Assembly: GCA_020853885.1 (NCBI GenBank)
Contig: JADYXZ010000014.1
Location: 124,001-188,000 of the forward strand
Direction: 5' to 3'
DNA length: 64,000 nucleotides
From: Bradyrhizobiaceae bacterium
GTDB lineage: Bacteria > Pseudomonadota > Alphaproteobacteria > Rhizobiales > Xanthobacteraceae
Shown here: positions 48,400 through 56,887 of the stretch, piece after piece
Position numbering within the stretch: the stretch's first letter is position 1
How the letters are laid out: each line of letters starts with the position of its first letter
Program-made: the position numbers and the translations under genes
The notes under the pieces: generated by a model
The model's database searches: none
The model's input: the letters and a program-made list of their open reading frames with translations, nothing else
Told to the model about the DNA's origin: nothing

Positions 48400-49590
48400 A
48401 TGGCGCGTGACGCGGATCTTTATGTGAAAGTTTCTTCGCCCCGGATCTATCTGGTCCGGATGATCGTCTTCCTCATTCTGGCCGCGCTGATTGCGGTGCT
48501 CCTGCACCGGCAGATTTGGTCCGCCTTCCTCGCCAACCCGACGCTGAACGGCATCATCCTCGGCGCGCTTGCGGTCGGCATCATCATGGCGATCCGCCAG
48601 GTGATGCGGCTCTTTCCTGAAGTGCGCTGGGTCAACGGCTTCCGCCTCGCCGACCCGGGCCTCACCGTCAACCGGCCGCCCGTGCTGCTGGCACCCATGG
48701 CCGCGATCCTCGGCGACCGCATCGGCCGCATGGCGATCTCGCAGACCACCATGCGCGGCATCCTCGACTCGATCGGCACTCGCCTCGACGAGTCGCGCGA
48801 CGTCGCCCGCTACCTCACCGGCCTGCTCATCTTTCTCGGCCTGCTCGGCACCTTCTGGGGGCTGCTGGAAACGGTCGGCGCCATCGGCCGCGTGATCCAG
48901 ACGCTCGAGGTCGGCACCGACGCGGGACGCATCTTCGAGGACCTGAAGGGCGGCCTCGCAGCACCGCTCGGCGGCATGGGCATTGCGTTCTCATCGTCGC
49001 TGTTCGGCCTTGCCGGCTCCCTCGTCCTCGGCTTCCTCGATCTGCAGGCCGGACAGGCGCAGAACCGCTTCTACACCGACCTTGAGGACTGGCTGTCGAC
49101 CACCGTGCGCGATCTCGGCGTGAGCGAAGCGCCGGTCGCCGTCATGCGTCCCGGCGAAGGCATGTCGAGCGCGCTCGTCGAGGATTTCGCCGCCGCCATC
49201 GACCGCTTCGAGCAGATGCTGCGCTCGCGCGAGCCGGCGACGCTGCCCGCACCCTCCTCCGAGCCGCCGCCCTCCATGGCCGGCCTCACCGCGATCGTGC
49301 ACCGGCTCGAGAACGCGCTGAAGCCGATGTCGAAGATGCCGGAGTTTCCGGCCGAGGAATTCGTCGGCGCGATCGAGCGCCTCGAACAGGTCATCAAGGA
49401 AACCGGCGGGCAGCGCGCCACCACCGCCATGGTCAAGCTCGCCGAGAGCCTGCAGGCGCTCGTGCAGCACATGCGCACCGAGCAGCAGATGCTGCGCGAC
49501 TGGGTCGAGAGCCAGGCCGACCAGCAAAATGAAATCCGCGCGCTCCTGCAGCGGCTCGCGCGCGACCAGGCCAAGGCCGAGAGGATCTAG
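48400..49590 (+). CDS. MotA/TolQ/ExbB-type proton-channel protein with long cytoplasmic tail
   Basis: 396-residue inner-membrane protein. Spans at ~21-41, ~48-66, ~139-162 and ~188-213; the last two match the MotA/TolQ/ExbB fold (TGLLIFLGLLGTFWGLLETV; LAAPLGGMGIAFSSSLFGLA). A long C-terminal helical tail (~residues 250-396) follows. It pairs with the OmpA-like gene 3 nt downstream to form a predicted proton-driven motor of unknown function. Flagellar genes are absent here and the tail differs from MotA, so it is not a stator gene by context. Confidence 0.9.
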   Translation: MARDADLYVKVSSPRIYLVRMIVFLILAALIAVLLHRQIWSAFLANPTLNGIILGALAVGIIMAIRQVMRLFPEVRWVNGFRLADPGLTVNRPPVLLAPMAAILGDRIGRMAISQTTMRGILDSIGTRLDESRDVARYLTGLLIFLGLLGTFWGLLETVGAIGRVIQTLEVGTDAGRIFEDLKGGLAAPLGGMGIAFSSSLFGLAGSLVLGFLDLQAGQAQNRFYTDLEDWLSTTVRDLGVSEAPVAVMRPGEGMSSALVEDFAAAIDRFEQMLRSREPATLPAPSSEPPPSMAGLTAIVHRLENALKPMSKMPEFPAEEFVGAIERLEQVIKETGGQRATTAMVKLAESLQALVQHMRTEQQMLRDWVESQADQQNEIRALLQRLARDQAKAERI

Positions 49591-49593
49591 CCG

Positions 49594-50595
49594 ATGGCGC
49601 TCGGACGCAGCCGCGGCCGCGAGCGCACGGTCGACTACTGGCCGGGCTTCGTCGACGCGCTGGCGACGCTCCTGCTCGTCTTCGTGTTCCTGTTGTCGGT
49701 GTTCATGCTGGCGCAGTTTTTCCTGAGCCAGGAGATCACCGGCAAGGAGACCGTGCTCGCGCGCCTCACCGCGCAGATCCGCCAGCTTTCGGAGATCCTC
49801 GCGCTCGAGCGCGCCAACACGGGCTCGCTCGAGGAGCAGATCGCCTCGCTGCGCGCGAGCCTGCGCATCGCCGAGACCGAGCGCGACAAGCTGCGCGGTG
49901 AAGGCGGCGGCGCCGACGTGAAGGCGCTCGCCTCCGAGCTCGAAGCCGAGCGCGCACTGAGCGGCCAGCAGATTTCGCAGATCGCGCTGCTCAACCAGCA
50001 GATCGCGGCGCTCCGCCGCCAGCTTGCCGCGCTGGAAGACGCGCTCGAAGCCTCCGAGAAGACCAACCGCGAAAGCCAGACGAAGATCGCCGATCTCGGC
50101 CAGCGCCTGAACCTGGCGCTGGCCCAGCGCGTGCAGGAATTGCAGCGCTACCGCTCCGAATTCTTCGGCCGCCTGCGGCAGATCCTCGGCAACCGCCCGG
50201 AAATCCGCGTGGTCGGCGACCGCTTCGTGTTCCAGTCCGAGGTCTTCTTCGACCGCGGCTCGGCGGCGCTGCGGCCCGAGGCGCGCCCCGAGCTCGACAA
50301 GCTCGCGGCGGCGCTGCTCGATCTGGAAAAGGAAATTCCCGCCGATATTCCCTGGGTCCTGCGCGTCGACGGCCACACCGACACGCGGCCGATCGCCACC
50401 GCGCAGTTTCCCTCGAACTGGGAGCTGTCCGCCGCCCGCGCCATCTCCGTCGTGCAGTATCTGATCAGCCGCGGCCTCAAGCCCGACCGGCTGGTGGCCG
50501 CGGGCTTCGGCGAATTCCAGCCGCTCGACCCCGGCGCCACCGAAGAAGCCTTCAGCCGCAACCGCCGCATCGAGCTGAAGCTGACCGAGCGCTGA
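49594..50595 (+). CDS. MotB/OmpA-type peptidoglycan-binding motor partner
   Basis: 333-residue protein with a short N-terminus, one membrane span (FVDALATLLLVFVFLLSVFM) carrying an Asp near residue 21 in the position of the MotB proton-carrying Asp, a long coiled coil (~50-190) and a C-terminal OmpA domain (LRVDGHTDTRPIATAQFPSN, NWELSAARAISVVQYLISRG, NRRIELKL). It starts 3 nt after the MotA-like gene; together they form a stator-like pair. No further partners are adjacent. Confidence 0.92.
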   Translation: MALGRSRGRERTVDYWPGFVDALATLLLVFVFLLSVFMLAQFFLSQEITGKETVLARLTAQIRQLSEILALERANTGSLEEQIASLRASLRIAETERDKLRGEGGGADVKALASELEAERALSGQQISQIALLNQQIAALRRQLAALEDALEASEKTNRESQTKIADLGQRLNLALAQRVQELQRYRSEFFGRLRQILGNRPEIRVVGDRFVFQSEVFFDRGSAALRPEARPELDKLAAALLDLEKEIPADIPWVLRVDGHTDTRPIATAQFPSNWELSAARAISVVQYLISRGLKPDRLVAAGFGEFQPLDPGATEEAFSRNRRIELKLTER

Positions 50596-50600
50596 ACCGC

Positions 50601-51053
50601 ATGCTGCACGCGCTGCGCCTGCGCCCCTACCGGCCGGAGGACTTCGAGGACACGGTCGATCTGTGGATGCGCGCCTGGCAGATGGCGATGCCGGAAATCA
50701 CTTTCGCCAAGCGCCTCGAATGGTGGCGCAACCGCTGGCAGAATGACCTCGTGCCCAACAACACCATCACGATCGCCGAGCTCGGCGACCGGCCCGAGGG
50801 CTTCATCGTCATCAATCCGAACAGCGGCTGGCTCGATCAGCTTGCGGTCGAGCCGGTCCTGTGGGGGCACGGCGTCGCCGACAAGCTGATCGAGGAAGCC
50901 AAGCGCATCGCGCCCTTCGGCATCCGGCTCGACGTCAACCAGACGAACGCGCGCGCCATCCGCTTCTACGAGCGCACGGGGTTTGTCCGCGCCGGCGAGG
51001 GCGTCAATCCATACTCCGGCAAGCCGACTTTTCTCTACGAGTGGAAACCCTAA
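50601..51053 (+). CDS. GNAT-family N-acetyltransferase
   Basis: 150-residue acetyltransferase with the GNAT fold: RLRPYRPEDFEDTVDLWMRA at the start, IAELGDRPEGFIVINPNSGW, then the acetyl-CoA region LAVEPVLWGHGVADKLIEEA and the closing RAIRFYERTGFVRAGEGVNP. It begins 5 nt after the OmpA-like gene, so is likely in the same transcript. Its substrate is unknown. The last 4 nt overlap the convergent nitroreductase gene. Confidence 0.92.
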   Translation: MLHALRLRPYRPEDFEDTVDLWMRAWQMAMPEITFAKRLEWWRNRWQNDLVPNNTITIAELGDRPEGFIVINPNSGWLDQLAVEPVLWGHGVADKLIEEAKRIAPFGIRLDVNQTNARAIRFYERTGFVRAGEGVNPYSGKPTFLYEWKP

Positions 51054-52174
51054 GCCCGACCCGCGTGCGCCTCACCTTGCGCGTCCGCCGCGAGCGTCGC
51101 CACCTGCTCCACTGGCCGCCGCAGCGAGCGCGGCAATTCCGGCCCCCGCCCGAAGCGAACGATGAAGTCGGGCCGCCTGTCGCCGATGCCGAGCCATGAC
51201 GCGAACTGGCCGCGCAAGGCCGCCACCTCCACCGGCTGATTGACGAACGCGGTTTTCACGCCGAGCGCCGCCGCCTGCAAGGCGAAGCGCTGGCACGCGC
51301 GCCCCGCCTCGAACCAATGCACCTTGTCGTCGCGCTCGGAGACGAACACGGCAACGCCCGCCGAGCTGCGAATCTGCTTCGCGTATTTCTCGTTCTCGCC
51401 CTTCTCGGTGAACACGAACGGAAATAGCAGCTTTACGAGCCACCCCGGCAGCGATGGATTGCCGGACGCGCGCGACGACAGGCCGTCCATGCTCCCGAGC
51501 GCCGCCGTGTCGTTGAACCGAATCCAGTCGGTGAGCTCGCGCATGAACGCGGCATCGCGCATCTGCGCCGTGTTTCCCTGCACGACATAGTCGAGAACAT
51601 TCTCGACCTTCGGGCGCTCGGTGATGAGTTGCACGGAAACGCCATTGCCGACACCCGCCGCTTCGAGCAGCCGAAGCTCTTCCGCCGCGAGCGCCCGCCC
51701 GTCGTATTCGGCGCGCACGCATTGCCGCCGCGGGATCGCGTCGAACAATGCCGTGCGGCGGGCTTCTGTCGGCGCAAGCGTGATTTCCGCCTGATCCGCC
51801 GCGGAGAAGATCGGCGTCGCCTTCAGGCCGATCGCAGCCGCCGCATGCACCAGATTTTCGGCGGCGCAGCCGAGGCTTGCGAAAAGATGATGATCGTCCG
51901 GATCAACCACCGGACAGCGGCGCGAGAAGTCCGGCAGAATGGAAATGCGGTCCTGCTCCACGCGGAAGCGCCACGGCTGCGTGTTGTGGCTGTTGGCGGC
52001 AAGCGTCGCGTAGCGCACGAGCTCGCGCAGCCCGCCGTCCTGTCGCAACGGCGCCCACGCCGTCGCCACCGCCTCGTCATAGGTCATGCCGTTCCTCGCG
52101 AAGGCGAGATTGGACGATGCCGCCGTCGAAACGGCGGCACCACTACTGACTAGGAAAGTGCGTCGCGTCAGCAT
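51050..52174 (-). CDS. Acg-type nitroreductase-family protein with Tat signal
   Basis: 374-residue protein of the FMN-dependent nitroreductase superfamily, Acg subtype (a family lacking clear enzymatic activity in Mycobacterium). A Tat signal peptide is present: MLTRRTFLVSSGAAVSTAAS, RR followed by FL. The nitroreductase core shows ATLAANSHNTQPWRFRVEQD and PRRQCVRAEYDGRAL, with a C-terminal IGDRRPDFIVRFGRGPELP. Start at 52174 is preferred to 52198 because it begins the Tat motif. Confidence 0.87.
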   Translation of the reverse strand: MLTRRTFLVSSGAAVSTAASSNLAFARNGMTYDEAVATAWAPLRQDGGLRELVRYATLAANSHNTQPWRFRVEQDRISILPDFSRRCPVVDPDDHHLFASLGCAAENLVHAAAAIGLKATPIFSAADQAEITLAPTEARRTALFDAIPRRQCVRAEYDGRALAAEELRLLEAAGVGNGVSVQLITERPKVENVLDYVVQGNTAQMRDAAFMRELTDWIRFNDTAALGSMDGLSSRASGNPSLPGWLVKLLFPFVFTEKGENEKYAKQIRSSAGVAVFVSERDDKVHWFEAGRACQRFALQAAALGVKTAFVNQPVEVAALRGQFASWLGIGDRRPDFIVRFGRGPELPRSLRRPVEQVATLAADAQGEAHAGRA

Positions 52175-52193
52175 TTGCCTGCAACATACTCCG

Positions 52194-52272
52194 CTCATTC
52201 CCGCGGAAGCGGGAATCCAGGGCAGCTTACGCCTGCGATTACGGCCCTGGGTCCCCGCTTTCGCGGGGACGA
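52194..52272. repeat. Palindromic repeat pair containing copy B of the 31-nt unit
   Basis: Left unit CTCATTCCCGCGGAAGCGGG (52194 on) and right unit 52242-52272, identical to 9679-9709, with hairpin GTCCCCGC/GCGGGGAC at 52251-52270. Lies between the ABC-exporter and nitroreductase genes. Confidence 0.8.
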
Positions 52273-52341
52273 ACGGACGCTATCTGAATGTAAAAACCCT
52301 ATTTCGGACGCATCTTCACGCCTTGATCCAGCGCAACCGGT

Positions 52342-54171
52342 CTAGCCGCCGTTGGCGCCGAATTGCAGCGCCGCGAGCCGTGCATAGAGGCCGCCGGCCG
52401 CAACGAGGCTCGCGTGCGTGCCTTCTTCCACGATCCGTCCGTCCTCCAGCACAAGGATGCGATCCGCGCCCAAAACGGTCGCCAGCCGGTGCGCAATGAC
52501 AAGCGACGTGCGCCCCTCCATGGAATGCTCGAGCGCCTGCTGCACGAGCGTCTCGCTTTCGGCATCGAGCGCCGAGGTCGCCTCATCGAGCAGCATCACC
52601 TTCGTGTCGCGCAGGATCGCCCGCGCGATCGCGATGCGTTGCCGCTGGCCGCCGGACAGCGTCACCCCGCGCTCGCCGATCTGCGTGTCGTAGCCCTGCG
52701 GCAGCGAACGCGCGAACTCGTCGACGAGCGCAAGCGCGCCCGCGCGCTCGATCTCCGCGTCGCTCGCGCCAGCGCGCCCGAGCCGGATGTTCTCGCGGAT
52801 GCTCTCGGCGAAGATCACCACGTCCTGCGGCACGAGCGAAAGCCGCGCGCGCACGGCCGCGGGATCGGCCGCTGTGAGGTCGACGCCGTCGAGCAGAATG
52901 CGCCCCGCCGCCGGATCGTAGTGGCGCAGGAGCAGATGGAAGATCGTGCTCTTGCCCGCGCCGGACGGACCGACGATCGCGACGCGGTCGCCCGGCGCGA
53001 TCCGGAACGAGACGTGGCGCAGCACGCGCGTGTCCGCGCGGCTCGGATAGGCGAAGGACACGTCCTCGAACACGATTTCGCCGCGTTGCTCCCTGGGCAA
53101 TGCGACCGGCCGCGCCGGCGCGCGGATCTGCGGCTCGACTTCGAGCAGCTCGGCGATACGCCCCGCCGCACCCGCCGCCTGCATCACCTCGCCCCACACC
53201 TGCGACAGCTCGCTGAGCGCGCCGGCGGCGAACGCCGCATAGAGAACGAATTGACTCAACGTGCCCGCCGTCATGCGGCCGCCGAGCACTTCCTGCGCGC
53301 CGGTCCACAAAATGCCGACGACGCTCGCGAACACGAGGAAGATGATCGCCGCCGTCAGCCATGCCCGCGCTTCCGTCGACTGGCGCGCGGCGACGAACGC
53401 GTGCTCGACCGCCTCCGCGAAGCGCGAGCGCGCGGCGCTCTCGCCGGTGAACGCCTGCAGCGTGCGCGCGGCGCCGATCGCCTCCACGGCATAGGCCGAA
53501 GCATCGGCGAGCGTGTCCTGCGCCGCCCGCGACCGGCGGCTGACGAGACGGCCGAACGCGACGAGTGGCAGCACGATCAGCGGGATCGCGCCGAGCACCA
53601 TCGCCGAGAGCCACGGGCTCGTCACCACCATCATGATGGCGGCGCCCGCGAACAGCACCAGGTTACGCAATGCGACCGAAGCCGACGCGCCGAACGCAGC
53701 CTTGATCAGCGTCGTGTCGGCCGTGAGCCGCGAGGCGATCTCGCCCACCCGCTGCATGTCGAAGAAGGCGGGCGACAAATTCAGGAGATGCGAGAACAGC
53801 GCGGCGCGCACATCGGCGACCACCCGCTCGCCAAGTGTGATGACGAGGTAGTAGCGGAGCGCGCTCGCGCCGGCGAGCACCGCCGCCACCACGATCATCA
53901 TCGAGAAATACTGGTTGACGAACTCGGCGCTCTCCGCGCCGAAGCCGTAGTCGATCATGCGCCGGACCGCGAGCGGAACCGCAAGCGTCGCGAGCGCGGC
54001 GACGACGAGGGCCGCGAGCGCAGCCAGGATCCGGCCCCGATAGCGAACGACAAAAGGAACCAGCGAAACCAGCGGTTTCAGGCTTCCCCGGCGGCTTCCG
54101 GCGCTTGCCGCCTCCGCTTTGGCGGCCTGTGGCGCGGGCTTCGGGCCGGCAAATGGCGCGGCTTGAGTCAA
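52342..54171 (-). CDS. ABC exporter, fused permease-ATPase (MsbA/BmrA type)
   Basis: 609-residue half-transporter. Six spans in the N-terminal ~340 residues ([20 protein letters not shown], then [20 protein letters not shown]). The nucleotide-binding domain has Walker [17 protein letters not shown], the signature [20 protein letters not shown] and Walker [15 protein letters not shown]. Start is a TTG at 54171, supported by a GGAGAG ribosome-binding site six nt upstream; no ATG fits. Substrate may be lipid or drug; it is divergent from rpmE. Confidence 0.93.
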   Translation of the reverse strand: MTQAAPFAGPKPAPQAAKAEAASAGSRRGSLKPLVSLVPFVVRYRGRILAALAALVVAALATLAVPLAVRRMIDYGFGAESAEFVNQYFSMMIVVAAVLAGASALRYYLVITLGERVVADVRAALFSHLLNLSPAFFDMQRVGEIASRLTADTTLIKAAFGASASVALRNLVLFAGAAIMMVVTSPWLSAMVLGAIPLIVLPLVAFGRLVSRRSRAAQDTLADASAYAVEAIGAARTLQAFTGESAARSRFAEAVEHAFVAARQSTEARAWLTAAIIFLVFASVVGILWTGAQEVLGGRMTAGTLSQFVLYAAFAAGALSELSQVWGEVMQAAGAAGRIAELLEVEPQIRAPARPVALPREQRGEIVFEDVSFAYPSRADTRVLRHVSFRIAPGDRVAIVGPSGAGKSTIFHLLLRHYDPAAGRILLDGVDLTAADPAAVRARLSLVPQDVVIFAESIRENIRLGRAGASDAEIERAGALALVDEFARSLPQGYDTQIGERGVTLSGGQRQRIAIARAILRDTKVMLLDEATSALDAESETLVQQALEHSMEGRTSLVIAHRLATVLGADRILVLEDGRIVEEGTHASLVAAGGLYARLAALQFGANGG

Positions 54172-54216
54172 TGTCCGCTCTCCGCTATGAAGCGCGCGAA
54201 TTTGAGGATTGAGCCC

Positions 54217-54441
54217 ATGAAGCCCGACATCCACCCCAATTATCACGAGATCAAGGTGGTGCTGACGGACGGCACCGAATACACGACGCGTTCGACCTGG
54301 GGCAAGCCGGGCGACGTGATGAAGCTCGACATCGACCCTTTGACGCACCCGGCCTGGACCGGCGGCCAGCAGCAGCTCATGGACCGCGGCGGCCGTGTGT
54401 CGCGCTTCCAGAAGCGCTTCGGCAATATCGGCAAGAGCTGA
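54217..54441 (+). CDS. rpmE: 50S ribosomal protein L31
   Basis: 74-residue L31 starting [20 protein letters not shown], with [20 protein letters not shown] and a C-terminal [14 protein letters not shown]. It lacks the zinc-ribbon CxxC cysteines, as in many Hyphomicrobiales L31 proteins, so it should not be confused with the zinc-containing form. It is divergent from the ABC exporter and convergent with rcdA. Confidence 0.95.
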   Translation: MKPDIHPNYHEIKVVLTDGTEYTTRSTWGKPGDVMKLDIDPLTHPAWTGGQQQLMDRGGRVSRFQKRFGNIGKS

Positions 54442-54449
54442 TTGAGCCT

Positions 54450-54622
54450 GTCGTCCCGGGCGAGGCCACGCAAGTCGGGCTTGCCCGACTTGCGAAATTA
54501 ATCACCGAACTCGCGCAAGCGCGAGTTCGGGGGCCGAGACCCGGGACCATCTCATTGAAATTCCCGTAAGCGGTCCCGGCTCGCGCTCGCACATTGCATG
54601 CGCTCGCTTGGCCGGGACGACG
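54450..54622. repeat. Composite nested palindromes between rpmE and rcdA
   Basis: An outer element (TGTCGTCCCGGG near 54450 and CCGGGACGACG near 54611) encloses two perfect inverted repeats: GCAAGTCGGGC/GCCCGACTTGC (54471-54494) and GAACTCGCGC/GCGCGAGTTC (54507-54528). It looks like one dispersed repeat inside another. Confidence 0.75.
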
Positions 54623-54634
54623 AATGCTTGCAGG

Positions 54635-55153
54635 TCAGCGGTCGCCGAACGCCGCGCGCAGCAGGCCGATCTGACGCTCGACCGGGCTCGCCGTGTCCTG
54701 CGGCTGCTTCCCCGCTTGCGCGTAGAGCAGCGCATCGAGCCGCACCACGCGCTCGTGCAGATAGCGCGACTGATCGATCAGCGCGCGCAGCCGGAACGGC
54801 AGCGCCGCGAGCGACTCTTCATGCGGCCGATCGTAGGGGGAAAGCTTCACTTTCGTCTTCTCGGCCCGCGCCTGATCGCGCGACAGCTCGCCCTCGTTCA
54901 CGGCCCGCTGCAACAAGAGCCAGGAGGCGATCTGCATCAGCCGTGTCGTCAGCCGCATGGATTCCGTGGCGTAGGCAAGCGCCGCCGAACGCGTGAGCTT
55001 CTTCGCCTCTTCCCGTCCCGGTCCATCGAGATAGGCGGCAGCCGCTTCGACCAGCGACATGCCCTCGCGAAACAGAGTTCCGAACGCCTCCCCAGTCACC
55101 ATGCGCTGCGCGAGCACGACCGGGTCTTGCGGACTCTTCGACGCGCCAGACAT
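54635..55153 (-). CDS. rcdA: Regulator of CtrA degradation RcdA (DUF1465)
   Basis: 172-residue all-helical protein of DUF1465, the RcdA family. In Caulobacter RcdA is an adaptor that, with CpdR and PopA, helps ClpXP degrade CtrA. Landmarks: QRMVTGEAFGTLFREGMSLV, LTRSAALAYATESMRLTTRL, QIASWLLLQRAVNEGELSRD and FRLRALIDQSRYLHERVVRL. Start at 55153 (MSGASKSP) is preferred. A CtrA box lies 270-284 nt upstream, separated from this gene by a predicted terminator. Confidence 0.85.
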   Translation of the reverse strand: MSGASKSPQDPVVLAQRMVTGEAFGTLFREGMSLVEAAAAYLDGPGREEAKKLTRSAALAYATESMRLTTRLMQIASWLLLQRAVNEGELSRDQARAEKTKVKLSPYDRPHEESLAALPFRLRALIDQSRYLHERVVRLDALLYAQAGKQPQDTASPVERQIGLLRAAFGDR

Positions 55154-55302
55154 CACCAACTCCAAACGCAGAAGCTACGATACCGCATTTCTTGTTATGG
55201 TTTTGGCAAGAATGACGGGGCGCGCGCCGCCCGTAAAGCCTCTCCTCGCAATAGCGTTACCCGCACAAGCGCACCGCGCCCGGCCGCGATTCCGTGGGCC
55301 AA

Positions 55303-55402
55303 ACCGCCAAAAAAGAGCCGCCACAGGGGCGGCTCAAGGTTTTCACAGGGAGGCGTCAAATAGAGTGGACAGGAGCCACTCAGCGTCCAGAAGCTGGACG
55401 CA
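55303..55402 (-). ncRNA. Candidate small RNA or rcdA attenuator with three hairpins
   Basis: Minus-strand stretch of ~100 nt: hairpin 1 GCGTCCA/TGGACGC (55383-55401), hairpin 2 GAGTGG/CCACTC with loop CTCCTGT (55363-55381), an unpaired segment holding GCCTCCC, and a terminator hairpin GAGCCGCC/GGCGGCTC followed by six Ts (55309-55335). A -10-like ATTATG lies at 55405-55410 and a CtrA box at 55423-55437 overlaps the -35 position. C-rich, CUCC-containing loops are typical of anti-ribosome-binding-site sRNAs. Predicted from sequence only; 308 nt between genes otherwise hold no ORF. Confidence 0.55.
55309..55335 (-). terminator. Intrinsic terminator (end of candidate sRNA / DUF1192 transcript)
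   Basis: Perfect 8-bp stem GAGCCGCC/GGCGGCTC (55315-55322/55328-55335) with loop of five, followed on the minus strand by TTTTTT (55309-55314). Confidence 0.9.
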
Positions 55403-55422
55403 CGCATAATGGGCCGGAAACC

Positions 55423-55437
55423 TTAACACATGGTTAA
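55423..55437. promoter_or_regulatory. CtrA-binding site (TTAA-N7-TTAA)
   Basis: TTAACACATGGTTAA is an exact match to the full CtrA consensus, symmetric on both strands. It lies between DUF1192 and rcdA, 270 nt from the rcdA ATG, in -35 position to an ATTATG at 55405-55410 on the minus strand. Confidence 0.75.
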
Positions 55438-55461
55438 TTTCGGCCGCCGCCGGACCCGCGC

Positions 55462-55647
55462 CTAGCGCCGGAAGAAGGTCTCGGCCGCGCTCTTGGTCGC
55501 TTCCTTGGCGCGGATCGTCGCTTCCAGCCGCTCGATCTCCGACTTCAGCGCGCCGACCCGCTCCCGCAGTTCCTCCACCGAGAGGAGGCTCAGGTCCTCG
55601 CCAAGCTCGTGGACTTTCTTTTTCGGGCGGAGCGGTTCTTCGTCCAT
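55462..55647 (-). CDS. DUF1192-family small coiled-coil protein
   Basis: 61-residue protein (MDEEPLRPKKKVHELGEDLS..) with a C-terminal helix pattern SVEELRERVGALKSEIERLE, characteristic of DUF1192, a small alphaproteobacterial family of unknown function. Start at 55647 gives the family length; an upstream ATG at 55689 is not needed. It lies upstream of the CtrA-box region and rcdA, and divergent to the quinone reductase. Confidence 0.85.
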   Translation of the reverse strand: MDEEPLRPKKKVHELGEDLSLLSVEELRERVGALKSEIERLEATIRAKEATKSAAETFFRR

Positions 55648-55747
55648 CGGCGCCTCCGGATTTTCTTGCAAACTAGCGGAGTCCAACAACCGTTGTCATC
55701 GGCGGCCTGCAATCGTAGGAGAACCGGTCCTTTGCCGGAGTGAGCCG

Positions 55748-56749
55748 ATGCCGACGCTGCCCGCCCAGACGACCGCGATTGCCATCAAGGCTCCCGGCGG
55801 TCCCGAGGTTCTGGTCCCCGAGGAGCGCACGGTCCCGGCACCGGGCGCGACCGAAATGCTGGTGCGCGTGCGCGCCGCCGGCGTCAACCGCCCCGACGTG
55901 ATGCAGCGCAAGGGGCAATATCCGCCGCCGCCCGGCGCGCCGGACATCCCCGGCCTCGAGATCGCGGGCGAGGTCGTGGCGCTCGGCGAGAAAGTCACGC
56001 GCTGGAAAGTCGGCGACACGCTCTGCGCGCTCGTCGCGGGCGGCGGCTACGCCGAATATTGCCTGACCGACGAGACGACCGCCCTGCACATCCCCAAAGG
56101 ATTTTCCTTCGTCGAGGCCGCCGCGCTGCCGGAGACCTTCATGACCGTCTGGCACAACGTGTTCGAGCGCGGCGCGCTGCAATCCGGCGAGTGGTTCCTC
56201 GTGCACGGCGGCTCGAGCGGCATCGGCACGACCGCGATCATGCTCGCCAAGGCGTTCGGCGCGAAGGTGATCGCCACCGCCGGCTCCGCGGAAAAATGCG
56301 AAGCCTGCCGGAAGCTCGGCGCCGACGTCGCCGTCGACTACAACAAGGAAGACTTCGTCGCCGCCGCCAAGCAGGCGACCGGCGGCAAGGGCGTCGACCT
56401 GATCCTCGACATGATCGGCGGCGACTACGTGGACCGCAATTTCGACGCTGCCGCCGTCGAAGGCCGCATCGTGCAGATCGCCACCCAGAAGGGGCCGAAG
56501 GTCACGATCGACCTCCGCCGTCTCATGTTGAAACGCCTCACCCACACCGGCTCGACGCTGCGCGCCCGCCCGGTCGCCGACAAGGCGGCGATCGCCCGCG
56601 CGCTCGAGGCGAAGGCCTGGCCGCTCCTTGAGGCCGGCAAGGTGCGCCCCGTGATCGATTCGACCTTTCCCCTTGCCAAGGCATCTGAAGCCCATGCCCG
56701 CATGGAGACCAGCCTGCATATTGGTAAGATTGTGTTGGAAGTCGCCTGA
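55748..56749 (+). CDS. NAD(P)H quinone oxidoreductase, zinc-independent MDR (PIG3-type)
   Basis: 333-residue medium-chain oxidoreductase. Landmarks: IKAPGGPEVLVPEERTVPAP, VRAAGVNRPDVMQRKGQYPP, ALPETFMTVWHNVFERGALQ, the NADPH loop VHGGSSGIGTTAIMLAKAFG at ~150 and ARMETSLHIGKIVLEV at the end. These fit the PIG3/TP53I3-like quinone reductases that reduce quinones or enones. The ATG at 55748 follows GGAGTGAGC. Not related in position to the partial MDR gene at the left edge. Confidence 0.92.
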   Translation: MPTLPAQTTAIAIKAPGGPEVLVPEERTVPAPGATEMLVRVRAAGVNRPDVMQRKGQYPPPPGAPDIPGLEIAGEVVALGEKVTRWKVGDTLCALVAGGGYAEYCLTDETTALHIPKGFSFVEAAALPETFMTVWHNVFERGALQSGEWFLVHGGSSGIGTTAIMLAKAFGAKVIATAGSAEKCEACRKLGADVAVDYNKEDFVAAAKQATGGKGVDLILDMIGGDYVDRNFDAAAVEGRIVQIATQKGPKVTIDLRRLMLKRLTHTGSTLRARPVADKAAIARALEAKAWPLLEAGKVRPVIDSTFPLAKASEAHARMETSLHIGKIVLEVA

Positions 56750-56887
56750 ACCCGCCTCCTTCGCCCAACAGCCGGGAAATGCAATAGAATCGCTTTTCAC
56801 GCTTGGTTCGTGCCTTGCCGCCGCCGCAACCTGCCGGTAGCAGTGTTCCCCGGCGGCGTTGCGTGGCTTGAGTCCGGAGGGTTTGCT

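Noticed and set aside
48400-50595. Zorya-type defence system
   Set aside because: Only a ZorA/ZorB-like architecture is present; no zorC, zorD or zorE candidate lies nearby and the flanking genes are housekeeping.
52342-54171. Start codon further upstream (54348) for the ABC exporter
   Set aside because: The extra residues overlap rpmE on the opposite strand and lack similarity, while TTG at 54171 has a well-spaced ribosome-binding site.
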